A stretch of 64,000 nt of DNA, taken from positions 22,441 to 86,440 of the forward strand of contig JAPYMA010000989.1 in NCBI GenBank assembly GCA_035041965.1, written 5' to 3'. The notes below the pieces were generated by a model. That model searched no databases and was not told the DNA's origin. It saw nothing but the letters and a program-made list of their open reading frames with translations. Positions 28,401-43,330 of this stretch are shown one piece after another (position 1 is the stretch's first letter; the number at the start of each line of letters is the position of its first letter). The DNA comes from Anisakis pegreffii (taxonomy: Eukaryota; Nematoda; Chromadorea; Rhabditida; Anisakidae). Both the position numbers and the translations under genes were made by a program.

Positions 28401-30484
28401 ATATTGCTTAAGGATTGATCAAAGGTGGAAATATTGTTTTATTTATTTTGTTAGCAATCGAAATCAATAGCAAAATGAATTAGGAGTCACTCGAAGTTTG
28501 GAGATGAAGATGAAGAAAATTCTTTACGACTGCTCAATTCTTAGCCATTCAGTCAGTTCCATTGCTGTTGCGTACTGGCAGGTGCTGTGTGTGACGATTA
28601 ATTAAATAATGAATGAATCCAATATAAGAATAATAAAGGTAATCGAAGATGCGCACTTCGCTTTTCGAAATTAGCCCAAACAAATTACTTTCCTGAATGG
28701 ATGAACGTTTTAGGTTGTCATAAATCTAAACAGAAGACAATTTGTGCAGTGGAGTAACGTCGTAAATTAACAGAAATTCTCGCCGCCTCAGCGCTTTCTA
28801 TCTACTGACCATAACCGAAAAGTGGACGGCAGGTCTCATTGCAATTGATAACATTAATTGATCTTTTCCATGACCTACCATAAACACACTTGGTTTGTCA
28901 ATCTTACAAATCTGATATAATTAAAGGCCACGTCCTCAACTAATGAATACTCAACTTCCAAGAAACAGATGTTGAATTGAAATGCTGCAAAAATCCTGAC
29001 GGATGCTAGTACACAATGGAAATTTTTCAAAGTGAACAAATTCAGAGATTTTGCTTTATCGTTCTTACACTCAAGAAAAATCACACTGGACCGCTTCTTG
29101 ACACCTTTCACGTTTCACTTTCACCTTCAAGTTTCGCACGTCCGGATAACATCAACTATGCATGATTATGAAGGGCACTCTAGCTTTGTCTATCGTAGTG
29201 AATGTTCGCTCTTCACAGAACAATAGTCGAATGATATAACATTTCACATGCACTGAGTGTTTATTCATGAATGGAGCCGAGCCCACTTGCAGTTTGTTTC
29301 TGTAATAAAATTCTTTAACGGCGAATAGTGATGGCGGCATCTGATGTGTTTTAGTGATCGTTCTAACAATTTGATATGATATAAACTCATCGAATTTATC
29401 ACAAAACCAATTCGTTGGCATATATCGCAAACAGACTTTGTGTGAAATTGATCGTTTGAAGATGCCGCCACACAACAAAACATCATTAAAATCGAAACGC
29501 GCACAATGTAAAACGCATTGTGAAATTAGCACCAAATCATTCGATTGAGCACTAGTTATGTTCAATTACTTGTCATATTCCCTCGCATTCCCACTGAAGA
29601 AATTGTTAACATAATAAAAATGGAATTCGTTCATTTTTGTTTGCGACTGATTACAACTCTTTTTTTTTGAAAATATTTTCAGATGTAGCATGTCCGATGA
29701 TCACTTGATCTCATAGGGGCAAAATTTTTGAAAAGAACAGTAAGTGAATGTATGTTGCATGAATGCACACAATGAATATCCGTTTATTCATAAGTGGCAA
29801 TTATTTCGATCACTTCTCGTAGGAATTGTACAAAAAATCAAGCAGACGGTAAACGCCTCAATTGTTACACATTCCTGGTTGAGACAGAGTCTCGAAGTTT
29901 TGCATTCAATTCGCTATGAGCATTGCTGGATACGAATCCACTGAGCAAATTCATTGATGGAAGACGGTAGCGCTGTCGACTGGGATGATCATAGCGGTAA
30001 AAATGATGATGAAAGTGAAGGTAATAAAATAATCATAAAAGTCTTGGTGGATATCTCATAGGAAAGAGATATGAAAGCAAACGGTAGATAGCAACACGGA
30101 ATGATAAGAACAGTTGACTGATAAGCGATGATCAGCTTATTGGTTATAAGCAGAGTTATTGTATTAGTGAGTTACGTAATGAGTGAGCCGATCAATCTTA
30201 AATCGAATCGTGAAAAGTAAAGATGCAAAGGTAACGATTTGATGAGTATTCTTTACTTCAAACATTACATAGAATATGGTGATGTGGCCGACGTTGTTGA
30301 ACTGAAACGAAATGACAACGGATAAGATTGATGAAGATGAATATGAATTATTGTCACATTTAAGCGATTGTAATGAACATTTGAACATTGCATATCTATC
30401 GACATGATATGATATATGGATGTGTTTTGCTGCTACATATGACCGAAAGGAAGACGGTCAACCAATTGAAACAAAATGTGCTTG

Positions 30485-30508
30485 GCTGCTGCTGCTGCTA
30501 CTGCTGCT
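30485..30508. repeat. GCT/CTG trinucleotide repeat
   Basis: About eight GCT units with one GCTACT interruption. In the minus strand one frame reads Ala-rich, but I see no splice-linked exon around it. Just downstream, 30578-30612 forms an 8-bp inverted pair (AGAGGTGC / GCACCTCT). Confidence 0.75.
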
Positions 30509-32843
30509 GATGCCGCATCGTCAATAAATCATCCTTATGTTCAACTCACCAATTATCCCGCAATAACACCGAGATGAAGAGGTGCCTTGCCCTATGTGCA
30601 TTATGCACCTCTGTTTATCCACCTTCTTCTAAAAGTCAATTCGTTATGGACGAATCTTATTGAGGGACCATAATTCTAAAAATTAACAACCCATCAGAAC
30701 AGTTCCTTCGCTTCACTTTCTTCATCTGAAACTGCTCCTTAAAGCTGTTGATGTATAGCAAAAACGTATTGGCAGTATAAAAGACACTGGAAGTCTTGCT
30801 GTTGTACTGATCTACGACACAGAAAAAATATGAGGTACGCATGAAACTTAGTTTATCTATTCGAAATCAATTGATAGACAAGTGAAGCTTGCGTAGACAA
30901 GTTGTGAAGTGCTGACTAATAAACGCGTACAACTTCAACATACTCACCAGAATACATGTGCAAAATCTTTAATTAGAGCAAATAAACTTAATCAGCGCTT
31001 TCCAAAAGTTCTGTATGCAACAACTCATGTTGTTTAGAGTGACGGTCATGATGATAAGCGCAAAGCTGAAAACACCAACAACGAATGCACTCACCGCGCC
31101 GTATCTCATTTCCAGATACCGATCACACTTTCTCAATCAGAACTCTGCTATTCTCGAGTCAACTCGATAAAGTTCATATTCAAACTTCCTGCAGTCGATG
31201 GTAAATGCGTCCACTTTTTTTTTCAAATCCATTTGTATATAGTTGCCACTAACAACTTAAAAAATACTGCACTTAGCGGAAAACTCCCGAACGAACATAC
31301 TGACAGCAAAACACTCAAATTTTCAATGTGAGAAATTCAAAAAGTCAGAGCCGACGAAAAATGACACGGGTTTACCGATAATCATAAGAGGCAATTGAGC
31401 TTCTCTTTCTGATCTGTAATACGGCACGCGTGCAAAGTGAACAGTTTCATGAGAGCTAAAAATTAACTCACGAAAACGGTGTTTATTGACCACTAACAAT
31501 ATCGAAAACACAACAAAAACGAACATCTGCAGAAAAATGGAACAACATTACTACTACACTTCAAAAATCTTTTTATGTTTACGCTCAAAAATCATCAATA
31601 TTATCACTCCAACGTAACGTTGTATCGCATACAGTTGACAAAATGGAAATATACATAAGAATAGAATCCGCAGATTCAGGCGAAACAAAACCAACCTTAT
31701 ATAATCTCATCAACGATTAAAATGAAATGAATTATTAATGGACCGAAAAAAATTTATCACATCAAATCTAGCAATCAATAAGTACACAGACAGAAGGAAT
31801 AAAACTTACAAATAAGATTAAACATTCTTTTTAATCAGAGACGGTTTCTGAAAGGTGCACCGTTTCTTTCTCTTGACACATTACCATTCATACAACAACA
31901 AAACAGAGCGCAAAGTGTTGAGGAATAAGCCCCTTGATTAGTAGGAGCATCGAAAATAAAACGATAATTCATTTAACAAAAAAACATAATTGATACAAGA
32001 ATAAACAGCAAATCATTTAACTGAATGAAATCATTCACTTAAAAATTTCAAGTCAACAATGTCAACCATTAGGAAATTCCCATACGTCAAGCTTACCTGT
32101 GTTCTCTTCCCCACATAATGTTCTGAAATGAAAATTTCAAACTTTCAAAACATGTCTTCAGCCACTTTAATACAATTCACAATGTTCTTGAACACTTCAA
32201 CTAACCCATGCACAGACAATTTTGAACGAACAGAAGCCGTAACATGCAATCAAAATTCAGCTGAGCGCAATAAAAGTAATCAATGAAGAAATTCTAATAC
32301 AACTTGGACACCATTCACTATCTTAAATAAATCTTCTTGCAGCGATACCATTTTTGCAGCGTGTACAACTAGAAAACAACAAACAATTCAAATAAACAAA
32401 GCCCGTTAGCGGACTGATTCATTTCTAGAAGTTGCACACGAACGAAATCCATTAAGAAGTTACATTTCGATGCCACCTGTAACAATGTTTGCGATATTTG
32501 AATACTTCAACAAACTACGAATTCATAGATACATCATTTTCTTTCCACTGTTGTTTGAAAACAATAAAACTGCTTACGGTTATTTGCTTTCCTACAATTT
32601 GCAATTGATAAAATGTTTGCAGAAACAAATAATGTGACCAAAAATACAGACAACTTGACTGCATGTTAGATGAAAGAGTTTTTACGGGAAATCTCGAAAA
32701 GAATCTGAATGAAATGAATTAGCGTGCAACTCTACATTCAACACCGTTACAATAACACGCAACCGTAAGCAAATGAAGTTGTCATTCGACCAAACGAGCA
32801 TCACCCAACACAAAAATGCTTATTCATGATAAAACATTGACAT

Positions 32844-35800
32844 TTAGCGTTGTATTTCTTGGCGCAAATGTTGCAAAAATTCAATATAACTATGCGACGA
32901 TTCGGTTCGATCTTCGACAAGACGCCTTGTGAACAGTTCGCGCATTATTCCGTCCTCTCTGCAAACATGTCGAAATTAACTGTTTTTCACTTCGATGAGA
33001 TCAAATTAAAAATTTCATTCTAAATTCATAATTTAAAGAAAAGAAAGAAGATCATCTTGATAAAAATCCACTTCACAAACGAAATCGTCGAGCATAAGCA
33101 AACAAATGAGATGAAAAAACAGAAACCTGAAAAGTGCTTACCTTATAACAACGATGGGCGCGAAAAGAGTTCGTTCAACGAACAATTTCCGTAAAAAGCC
33201 ATGCACCCTCTCAGACAGTGAATTTTCGAGTAGTTCCAAGCCAGCCTGAAAGCGTTTTCTTCTTCAGATCAAAGTAGTAAACAAAAATATGCGAAGACCC
33301 TCAATGCGGTCAGCGCTACAATCTCACTTTTCATTTCGAATCGATGAACTTTCGTTTGCACATGAAAATTCTGAACATATCGTGATGGAGATTCACACTT
33401 TGCAAAAACAAACATATCAAAAGTTTCTTTATAATAATTTGTCAGAAACAATAGCAATAAATGATTTTGATTTTAGTTTTTCTTTCTTGCGAATCTTCCA
33501 TCTTCCAATTCATTCCAACGAGAGAATAAATTCAAAATGATCGTTCGTAACGAACTTCTTCATCAATTTGGGTGAACTGCTCCACTCCAAAGATGCCATT
33601 CAGCAGAGCCGGATGAGCGCCCGACGAGACGTAAACATATGAATAAGAACCGGCGTCCATAAGGTAAATCCCATCTCGATCGATAAATTCATAGCTGAGA
33701 TGTAGTCTTGGCGGGTCTTCTTCACTCTGTAAAAATCATCTACTTCAATATATGTTTAAGTAAGCGTCAACAACAAATTTTTTATGCGACAAAATTTCGA
33801 AAAGAAATTGCCTATTCGTATCAGGAAAGACAGATTATACTACCTACTTAAAGAAATTATACCTACTTCAAGAAGACTGTTGAGCTTATAGAGTGCTGGA
33901 TATAATTCCAGTTCGATTACTTCCAAAGGTGCCGTCTTGAATAATAGCAAAGCCGCAACTCGATCGTCTAATTTCACAGAACGACCAGCAGTGAAAGCGC
34001 ACTGAAAATTCAATAAAATAAAATGTAATATCAAGTTAGAGTGCCTTGAAGTGAATAAATCTAGCAGTTTTGAAGAGAATTTAAATTTTAAAAAACACAA
34101 ATGAAACAAAATATCTCTGGATGAAAGCTGATAACGGTATCAATGAAAAGCTTAAATCTAAGCAAAATAATAACGAGGGAAGAAGCTTCAAACGTAAAAA
34201 GCAATATAAGTTAATAATAATGGAATTCATTTCAACTTCTATACTGCCGTCGAGCATTATTCCACTCGTGGAATGTTTATATGGCGAGCAATCTTTGGCC
34301 TATTTCAAATGATCAGCGTGAATAAAATGTTTGCTGACATATGCATGACTGTTGTCCATAAAGAGAAAAGCAAAACAAAACTGTGATGGAAGCAAAGCAA
34401 AAATATCAAAGAATAAAATTAAACAAAAACAACAGAATACAACAAAAAAATTATTCAAACACTAAAAGTTGAACAAACGAACATTTTTCAGCATTCCAAG
34501 CACATACAATGGCAGAAGGCGTATGGATGTTTTCGGTGAAAGCAACGACTGCAATCGACCTTGTCCCAGCGTTGTATTGAACGCACCCAACGCATCAACT
34601 ACTGCATTCACCATCGCTTCTCGTGAATCCGACAAATTGCCACCAGCCATCGAACGTTCCACGGCTAGACAACAAGAAACATTACTCTATTGAATTCCAA
34701 CTGTTGCGGATAAAATTCATCAAAAATGCGACATGAAAGCTTAGTTACTAAAATAAACTAAAAATAGTGCGACCGACCCATTTTCGAGATCATCGATACG
34801 GCGCATTTGACGTCAAAATGACTGAAGACGGTTGGTAAATCTTTCGTTACGGGTAGACAAAGCGTATGGACACGAATACGTCGATCACCTGAAATTATGA
34901 ATTCACATTCAAAAAAATGAAAATTTTGATGGAACTAATAGTCGATCGAATAACATCGCCGACGAATGATGCAATGAATGCCTTCTTCTTCTGAGTGCGT
35001 CTGCTCAAAACAGAAAAGGAAACCTTCTCTTACGTTTAGCATAGTCGTATGTCAATGAAATAAGAATGATGAAAAAAAATAATGGTATATACCTTTACTA
35101 GAGGTGTAGAGAAGTGCAGCTTGGAAGCATACATGACTCAGACCGATAAGATTTTCCTCCATCTGTACTTGTACACCAAACGCTGAATCTGGATTGACGT
35201 TCGCCATTGCCAAAAGGTCAGTGGATCGCACAAAGAAGTTGCCATAGAACGTGTGCAGTGTCAGTCCTGAACAATGTTGAATAAAGTCGATTAGAATTTT
35301 ATCAACAAACACTAATGCAAAAGTTTTTCAGAACGACATGATTACCACCATGCACGTGAAATATGAAAGAAATTGTTTGGACTGCAATCAAAAAGTACGT
35401 TTTGATTCGGTCAAACGCTTTTTCTAGTTAATTGGTTAACGACTGAGTTTGTGCGAATTGTTGATTGCACTGGTTAGGTAATAAGATAAACGTGATATAG
35501 AACCAAATAAAGTATACCTCGAGTACATCGTATCCTGAGCACAGCCTCAAAACCAATTTTACGTGTCAGATATCTGTTGATCTGTTTTTGAAATCGTTTC
35601 ACTTGTATTTCATTTCGGTTCATACGATAACCAGGGTAGTGATGCACACATCCACTGCTAAACTTCGCCATTTCCGCTGCAAAAAAAAGAGAGAGGTGAA
35701 ATGGGAGATCATATGAAAACGAGTGGTGAAAATTTACATTCAGAAATTTTCTCCACTCGATTTCATATGATCTCCCATTTTGATGTTCTATGCTGACTGT

Positions 35801-38800
35801 ACTGATTGTCTGCACACACAATCAACGACCGATGAGAGCGCGAAACAACTAATGTTGAAAATTTATATAATTCGCTAGAAAAAAATCATTTAAAAAACGA
35901 ATACCAATAAATGCCGCAATTCAATCAAAGAACTAACACAATGTGGCAAGGTCTGCATACTGTGTATTAAGCAGAAATAAATCGATTGCAATTTGATATC
36001 CCGTACATTCCAAGGCCAAACTTTTGTAGAAATCGGTAGCTGGACCGAGATTTTGCACATCCTGAAACTGGATTCATTACCCTTCGAATGTCAATTCTAT
36101 ACATCAATCAGAGCGTCTTCAAAGGCAACGAACCAAAACACCGAAGCATCATTGCACAAATTCAATTCAGTTAAATAGACATATGTACTTCATCACAATC
36201 GCTAACAAAAATAAGCAGAAGAGAGTGCATAACATAATTTTCTCAACAAAGTAAATCTCACTATCATTATGAACAAAAGTTAAGGAACACGCCAATTTCC
36301 TTGAATAATAGTAAAACAAATCACAACGGATCGTAACTGAAACGACTTGTACACACCTAACTTAAATTATAATCAGATTCGATCCACACAGCTTTATATG
36401 TAAATTTATGCCATACTGCTTGTAATACGTTGAGTTCAGAATTTATCTCTGATTCCACGAATTGGACAAATGCTTGGAAAAAGGTTAAAAACAGCGACTC
36501 ACAGATGATGCCCTTTGATTTGGATCTTCACGACTCGTTAAAGCTCCAGGTCCGAGATTTGGTAGAATCGTTTGCAAGACTGTAATACGTCCACCGATGT
36601 CCTTCTGAAGCTGTCTTTTTTTTTCAGCTAGCATTTCGACAGAAAGCATCATGCACTCAGTTCATTTCTTTGATGCGGCTTTTACATCAAATGCGAATAA
36701 TCATTAGTAAAACGATGAATAGTTCATAAAATTAACAGAACACTTACAATAAGATCACGAGCGATGTTTAACGCTGCACCAAGACAGTTCGACGGTGACG
36801 AGTTCGATTCGTAAAGTGACGGTAAACTTTGTACAAATGTTCGTACCACCTACAAACATTTCATACTGCAGCAAAATACAAAATACCAAAAGAATTCATG
36901 ATAAATATTTTAATGAAATGTGAAACATTATGAGACGCAGAACAGAGTCAAGCTGTTGAAAATGACATATTACGATATGAAAATATCACCGATAGTGAAT
37001 GAACTCAAAAAAGCAACGAATAAGTTTATCAAAGAAGAATTCCATTCGACTGATCAGTAATAATCGAATCAAACAGTTTCGAGGTATTGATAAACGCAAA
37101 AAAAGGAATAAAATTCGATCAGTCAAAATTACTGGAACTTACGTCAATATTTTTACGAAATTCGATCAACAGTCCACTATTGACCGGTATGAATGGATCT
37201 GAAACATAGAACCGATTATAGATCCACATATCCAAGAAATAATTAGGCTTGAAAAAAATATAGCCATGATTTTAGCCGCTCTTGAAAATGTCTTTGTTTG
37301 CACAAATAAATGATACCTTCGTGGTCATCGACGATCAGCTGCTTTGGAGGTGACTTTGCATTGAACTGGAAGAAATGAATCGATGAATCCACTGCCAGAA
37401 ATGCGATTAGAGTGCGATCGTCACCAGGTAGATGCTCAAGTGTGATAAGCAACTGCTCCGAAAACGTATACAAATATCCTGAAAATGAACGAGTTGTTGA
37501 CAACGAATAAATAATCAAATGAAATCCATCTTTTCTCTTTCAAAAGTAATTCTAATGCGAAGTAGTCAATAGTTAAACACTACACGAATCATTCAGAACT
37601 TAAAAATTCCCATATCAGTTTTCAAAAAAAAGTTCAAAGAAGCGAAATTCGTTCATATTTGAACTATCTTTGGTTTTCTTCCTTAACAACAACACACATC
37701 GATCAGCAGCACTTTCGAATTATTTTCATGCTTATTGCAATCTCATAATTATCCACTGAGAATATGCGAAATTCTTCATCGCTGGTGCTTCATCATAATT
37801 GCTGAGGATGATCACAAATACTAAACGTTCAACAGTTACTCACCTGACTCAATTGCCGCTTGACTTACATCCATAATGAACACGTAGACTGCAGGCTGAG
37901 GTGGTCGTAACTAGAAAATTTCATCATTTATCAACTAAATGACAATACTGAAATCAGACGAACAAATTTTCAGCGAGGATTGTTGAAGGCATAAAAACAT
38001 CCGAGCAGTGAGAGTCAGTTTCGTGAGAATCTCAGTTAAAAAAGTTAAACAGCCAACCATGTATTCAGAGGGAGCAATGAATTCGACGGTAGCGTTTCTG
38101 ATTTCGGGTCGCCGTGTAGGTTCTGCGAATGTTCGCAATGACGGATCCCAACGAAAGTCATCTGGTACTGAAATTAATTGAACGGTGATGAGATAATTCG
38201 ATGCGGCGAACAGCTGAACATGACAAAAAGCCATCATCATAAACAACATTTTCATCCCACCTATATTGACAAAATCAATACACATTAATGAATCAAAAAA
38301 TAATAGTTGCAACAATGCTAATTAGTTGATGCTGACGGAATATTTGCTGAGATAGATCAGTGAGTCTATCATCTCAGTGCTTCATGCTCATCTTGGACGC
38401 AATTTTATGCTGTAATACTAAAATGCAAAGTCAAACGGAGTGATAAACCCTACTGGGGCAAACGGTTCAAGAACGGCAAATTAGAACAGAGATTCCCCGG
38501 ATCACTATGAAACTAACAATCATTATTCCCATAACACAGATTGCACTTCCAATGACGAGAATCTGGCAAATAAATATACGGATTAATATATGTACGGCAA
38601 TAGCGACATCGTACAATTGATGCGCTGATCACGTTTAGGCTCTGAAATTGGTAATATAACACAGGATATTCTTCATCTTCGAATAGCCATCATCATAAAT
38701 ACACAGTCATTCTTCAACAAGCAAAATGCAGAATGAGCCTGCAAAAACTTTACTCTTCCCACAGCAAGCGTGGTGGAAATAGGAAAAGCAGATGAGAGAA

Positions 38801-41542
38801 TAAACTTTTCCGAATGTTGAAGCGATAAAGATGGAAATGATGTAAAGAGGTGAACCACTTCAGCAATAAGAAAATACCAAAAATGAAAAAGGATCGACAC
38901 TGACCTTCATGTTTCGAAATGGTTGCAGAGTCAGTCCAAATGGCAAACGTGATTTCTTCAGCAATTCTTGGCTTTGGGGAATTGACCGGAATGTACAACG
39001 AAAAACGCTGCAAAAAAATCATTCATATTTGTTGACTAACTAATCAACTGCACACAATCTGGCCATACTAAACTAATTCTAATCAAGTAAGCAATTCACA
39101 GAGATTAATTTTCACTTACGATAAACACAATTCATTTGCAATACCATGAAAAAATGACCGGGCTAAATCAGACAGTAACAATAGGCAATCGCTGTAGTGA
39201 TTGTAAAAAGCAGCAGACGATCAAATCAAATAGAAATAATTGGAACTGCTTGATTTCGTAATGGAGTTGTGAACGCAAACACGAGAGAAGATTTCATGAA
39301 ATAATCCCCTTTATGACTGCGTATCGACATTTGTTCACCAAAAAAACGAAGAATTACTTACTTCGGACTACAACGCGCCTCCGGATTGCAAACGGAAGGC
39401 GGCAAGTCGATAGCGATATCTTCGTCATCTAATTTGAGCACATTTCGTTCTTGCAATAAATCAACATATCGTGAACTCTGCTGTTGATGACTACCCAACA
39501 TACCCTAAATTACACATATGTAAATTCCAATATACCACTCAATATAACACAGTTCCAGTCAAGTAAGCAATTCACAGTTCCAATATATTTGAGCGAAAAA
39601 TGTTTCATATATTGAAATTATACGACTGCATTCAAACTTGTTCAATAAAGATAACGTAAAAATAAGTGAATGAATCAGCCACTAACTAATTGATGAGACA
39701 TATCATTGAAAGCAGGAGTAGTTGCGCTTGGACAAGAAACACCATTGATATGTTGCTGATTAGAAAATGTTTGAGAAGGATGTTGACTGATTGGGGCAGT
39801 GGCTCTACTTAGTTGACCATTCATCTTCGATAGATCCGATGATGGTACAGTGGGGGGAAAGGAAGAGGCTGGAGGAGTGTTTTGATTTTGTAACGATGGG
39901 TACTGCGTTGGAGGCATGAAAGATGGCTGAGCAACGTTAAAAGCAGCCGCAGCAGCTCCAGTTGAAGGCCTTCTATTAGTGGACATATGCATTGCTGGGG
40001 GCATTTGAGGAGGATGATTTGGAGTGTTATTATTGTAACTGATTGATGATCGATGATGAGAAGCAGCGGCAGCAGTAGAAATATTTGGTAATGTTGTTTG
40101 TTGTATGTTTGATGTATGAGCCATAAACGGAACTGAACCACCACCACCACCTTGCAATGAAGAACGAGGTAATGAACCATCACCACTAGCAGCCGATACT
40201 GATGGCGTTAGGGTACGCATCGGCTGCTGATTCAGCATTGTGCTTGTGGCGGTTTGGGTTGCGCATGGAAATGTTGGCATACGTGAAATTTGCTGGAAAC
40301 ATTTATATAAACATGAATTTTATTGCTCGTTTCGCTCCAGCCAAACAGGCTTATAAAACGGTAGCCATTTCTGCCGGCCCCAAGTCCGCATAGAAAAAAT
40401 CAGGACAGAGACGGATCGATCGTTTATCACAAAAGGCGCGTTCAGCCGCATTGAAAACAATGCCAAAACGATGATCTATGCGGAGAACAGCTAAAAACAA
40501 TCCCACACCACACCAAAACCATAAAATTTTGCGGTAAATGGAACAAGTAGTAGGGAAAAAAATTATGACTATGCAAACAGAAACAGATAACTAAAAGTAC
40601 CTGAGTTGAAGCGGTTGGTGGGAACGGAGCAGTTACAGGAGCGGAAGGGGAATAAAAAGTATTTGAAGGACTAGAGTTGTTCATCGTTCCTGAAAAAAAA
40701 AGCATAAGACAAGAGACCGAATATTGAATATAAAAGCGGTTCAATTGAACGTATGTTTTGGTATTGTAACATAATCAATCAAAGAGATCACCATAATTCG
40801 TTCATTTCACGACAATTTTAGCCTGATGACAAAGATAGGTGCTAAAAAAACTGAAAAATTCGTTTTCAAATGGTCCATTAAAAATGATGAAGTGAATATA
40901 CGAATAACCTGGCTGTGGAGGGCGAGGAAATGATGCTAGGCTGATCTGTGGGACGGGCGGCACACCACTTACAGGATATTGATTACAAGGTTGGTTGTTA
41001 CTGAAAGAGGTTCGTTTTAAGAAGTAAATGCAAGCTCGCAACCAAGATCGCCTTCCAAATTAGTAAAGCATCTCTTACACTGAATACAACTACTTTTAAT
41101 ACACGAAATTCCGGTTTATCATTCACCGATACCCTCCAATGGAAAAAAAGTGAATCACTCTTAGTAATCGACTGATTGTAAATAAATTATTATCAGTGCG
41201 TCACAGAACGGAAGGAAACGCTACAATATGACGAAACTGCTTCATATGCTTTTATAGTTATCAATTTCATGAGGCTAATTCAGAAGTGAAAAGAACGGTG
41301 AAACATTCAAAGCAAAAAATTGTGTTCATAAAGCTGTTGATATCGCGGTCTGAGATAATCATAGAACTGGGAAAAGCGAAAAATTGATCGGAAGTTTTCG
41401 TCGAACGTTCAACGAACCTGGAAGGTATCGGTGCATTCATCTTCTGCGCATAAACTTGTTGAGCGCCGGCCTGGTATTCAGCCGTTGACGCTGTTGCCGG
41501 ACTCGATGCATAGCCAACGAATGGCGGAACCCCCGCCATCAT
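32844..41542 (-). CDS. sec-24.2: SEC24 COPII coat cargo adaptor (A/B class)
   Basis: SEC24 pairs with SEC23 in the inner COPII coat and selects cargo at ER exit sites. Exons in transcript order: 41418-41542, 40909-41000, 40601-40689, 39687-40292, 39362-39504, 38905-39007, 38518-38641, 38058-38167, 37844-37910, 37317-37478, 37143-37198, 36748-36849, 36503-36604, 35938-36061, 35518-35676, 35093-35266, 34778-34888, 34483-34664, 33867-34001, 33556-33726, 33142-33245, 32844-32958. Total 3156 nt, 1051 aa, close to human SEC24A. Seen: a Pro/Gln/Ser-rich N-terminus (to about 340), a zinc finger with C398, C401, C419 and C422, the trunk from about 465 (AVYVFIMDVS), RYLTRKIGFEAVLRIRC, a gelsolin-like part at about 923-979 (LMDAGS) and a C-terminal SYIEFLQHLRQE. 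CRYCRTYINP and WKCNLC place it in the A/B rather than the C/D class. Start: tandem ATGs at 41542, seven bases after a good splice acceptor. All 21 introns begin with GT. Confidence 0.97.
35699..35780. other. near-perfect 37-bp hairpin in sec-24.2 intron 14
   Basis: Arms 35699-35735 and 35744-35780 are reverse complements over 37 bases with two mismatches, separated by an 8-base loop. The hairpin lies within the intron between exons at 35938-36061 and 35518-35676, with its low end about 22 bases from the 3' splice site, directly against the pyrimidine tract. The size suits a miRNA- or siRNA-type precursor or a small palindromic insertion. The strand of any product is unknown, since both strands fold. 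Confidence 0.75.
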
Positions 41543-41548
41543 CTCGCT

Positions 41549-41551
41549 TCT
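41549..41551 (-). promoter_or_regulatory. candidate trans-splice acceptor for sec-24.2
   Basis: On the minus strand CTGACTCAG ends at 41550, preceded by an A/T-rich run, and is followed seven bases later by the first ATG. An AG so near the start codon, with no upstream exon in sight, is what a spliced-leader acceptor looks like in nematodes. Could also be an ordinary acceptor joining a 5' UTR exon. Confidence 0.45.
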
Positions 41552-42611
41552 GAGTCAGGACGAATTTTTTCCTCTTTTTAATAACCACAATAATAATGAG
41601 TCCCCTTCAACTGCACAACAATCAAACGCTTATTCCGGCCAGTGATAACGATTTACCATAACAACAACGTAATCAATTATGAACAAGCACAACTAACTGG
41701 CAATCAAGCTCATTTTCAAAGTATGCTGAATTAGTTATATACTACACGGGTATTTCATTTCATCTTATGGATGCAAACTGGAACTGCAACAAAACGTAAT
41801 ATTTCAACCAAAAATATTCAAAAAACCAGAGGTCGACACAAAAAATCACAGGAGCAAAAGAAGGTACAGATAAATGACAACTGATATCAATGTCTTATTA
41901 TCATAAAAAGTGGCAATGATAAGAATATTGATAACATCCTTTGGGATGCAACCATGTGATCTACGGTATCCGCTTGCATACAACATTCGTTCATTCCGGT
42001 AAGATCAGCTAGCTCTTTTATAATATTAAGTTAACGGTATGTACAAATAGAACGACGTGTTCCTTGATCTACCGTAATCCAGACTTGCACGATATCGTTT
42101 CACAATGCAATTACATGACATGAGATGGTGTTGGGCTATAAGAGATTGCAGTATCACCGCATCGTTCGCACATAATGTTTGCTAGTGTTCTCAACGGGTG
42201 AACAGCCACATTGCCAATTGGTCAGAGACCACAGGGCGGTCGTGTGCATTCAACTGCAGTGAATGTGCAGCTGAGAACGAGATCGGAAGAAAACGCTGTA
42301 CACTAACAAATAAGTCAGCGAAAAAGCTCGATTAACACCGTTTGGGTGGATGACCTGGTTCAAGCACAAGCACTCGTTCGTCTCGAAAAAAACACCGAGA
42401 CGAATGGTTGATTGCTAATAGCGAAGTATTTCTGTTTGCAACACTTTGAATATATGTTGATTGCCACTATGGGAAAGTGGGGGCACATGCAATCGGTACG
42501 ATGAGATGCTGGTACTGATCTAAAACTTTTTTTTGCTACTTTTGAATATAACACATTCTAAGTTACAATTTGAATATATCCAATCAAATGAATTTTTATT
42601 GTTTTACAACG

Positions 42612-42646
42612 TAAATGTTTTATTTACAAAATAAATAAAACATTTA
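42612..42646. repeat. perfect 15-bp inverted repeat with AATAAA
   Basis: Arms at 42612-42626 and 42632-42646 are exact reverse complements around a 5-base loop. AATAAA or its complement occurs in the structure, so either strand could read a poly(A)-type signal. Purely A/T-rich, so partly expected by composition. Confidence 0.7.
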
Positions 42647-43330
42647 AGTGGAATGAGTGAAAAACATATGGAAACAAGCTGATGAATAGAAAAAGATAGA
42701 AATTCTCTGTATGAACACTATATTAAAGATACTAGATGAAGTTTCAATCAAGGCTAAAATCAAGTCAATCAAGGCTAAAACAGTGCGGACGGAAAGGCGA
42801 GCATTGTGGCCAGCAACGTTATAAATGATTGATAGCCTGGTCAATCCAGGTAATGCAGATGAAGGTTATGGAAATTGCAGAAGATCACATTCTCATATCA
42901 TAATCCGCAACACAAAAAAGGCAAATACTTCAGTTGACTCGTCTGAAAATGCGTCTGTTTAACAAATTTCATTTGCAGATTCCAGCACCTCTGCCAAGCA
43001 CTTCAGACGATGTTTGCTAGCAGTGAAATGTGCATAATGCTTCTTCAATATGTTTGTGCTAAAAACATGGTTTAAAAAAAGGAACGAAGAATTTTGGATT
43101 TTAATAGGAGTGAGTGAGAGGTAGCTAAATTAGCGATCCAGTGAATTAATACAGCGAATGAAATTTTGATCAATTTGGACAATGTTTGTTTCACTTGATT
43201 GACTTGACAGATATTAGGCTAATTCTTAGTTCATTGCCTTCATTTTAAAACCCGCATTAATTATGTTACCCGGTACGATTGTATTGCGGTTTAGGGGTGT
43301 ACCCGTGAAAGTTCTATTCCCGGTGCACAT

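Larger units (their letters stand above)
10403..32843. other. 22-kb stretch with no supported gene
   Basis: Between tlp-1 and the 3' end of sec-24.2 I find no chain of frame-compatible exons and no recognisable protein domain on either strand. Open frames of up to 163 codons (25758-26249, -) translate to sequences without family features. Contents I can point to are microsatellites near 16.3, 16.5, 23.8 and 30.5 kb, degenerate hexamer tracts near 23.1 and 25.4 kb, and a CpG-richer block near 22.4-22.5 kb. A long quiet flank beside a developmental transcription factor suits distal enhancers, but that is inference. Small ncRNA genes could be hidden here. Confidence 0.55.
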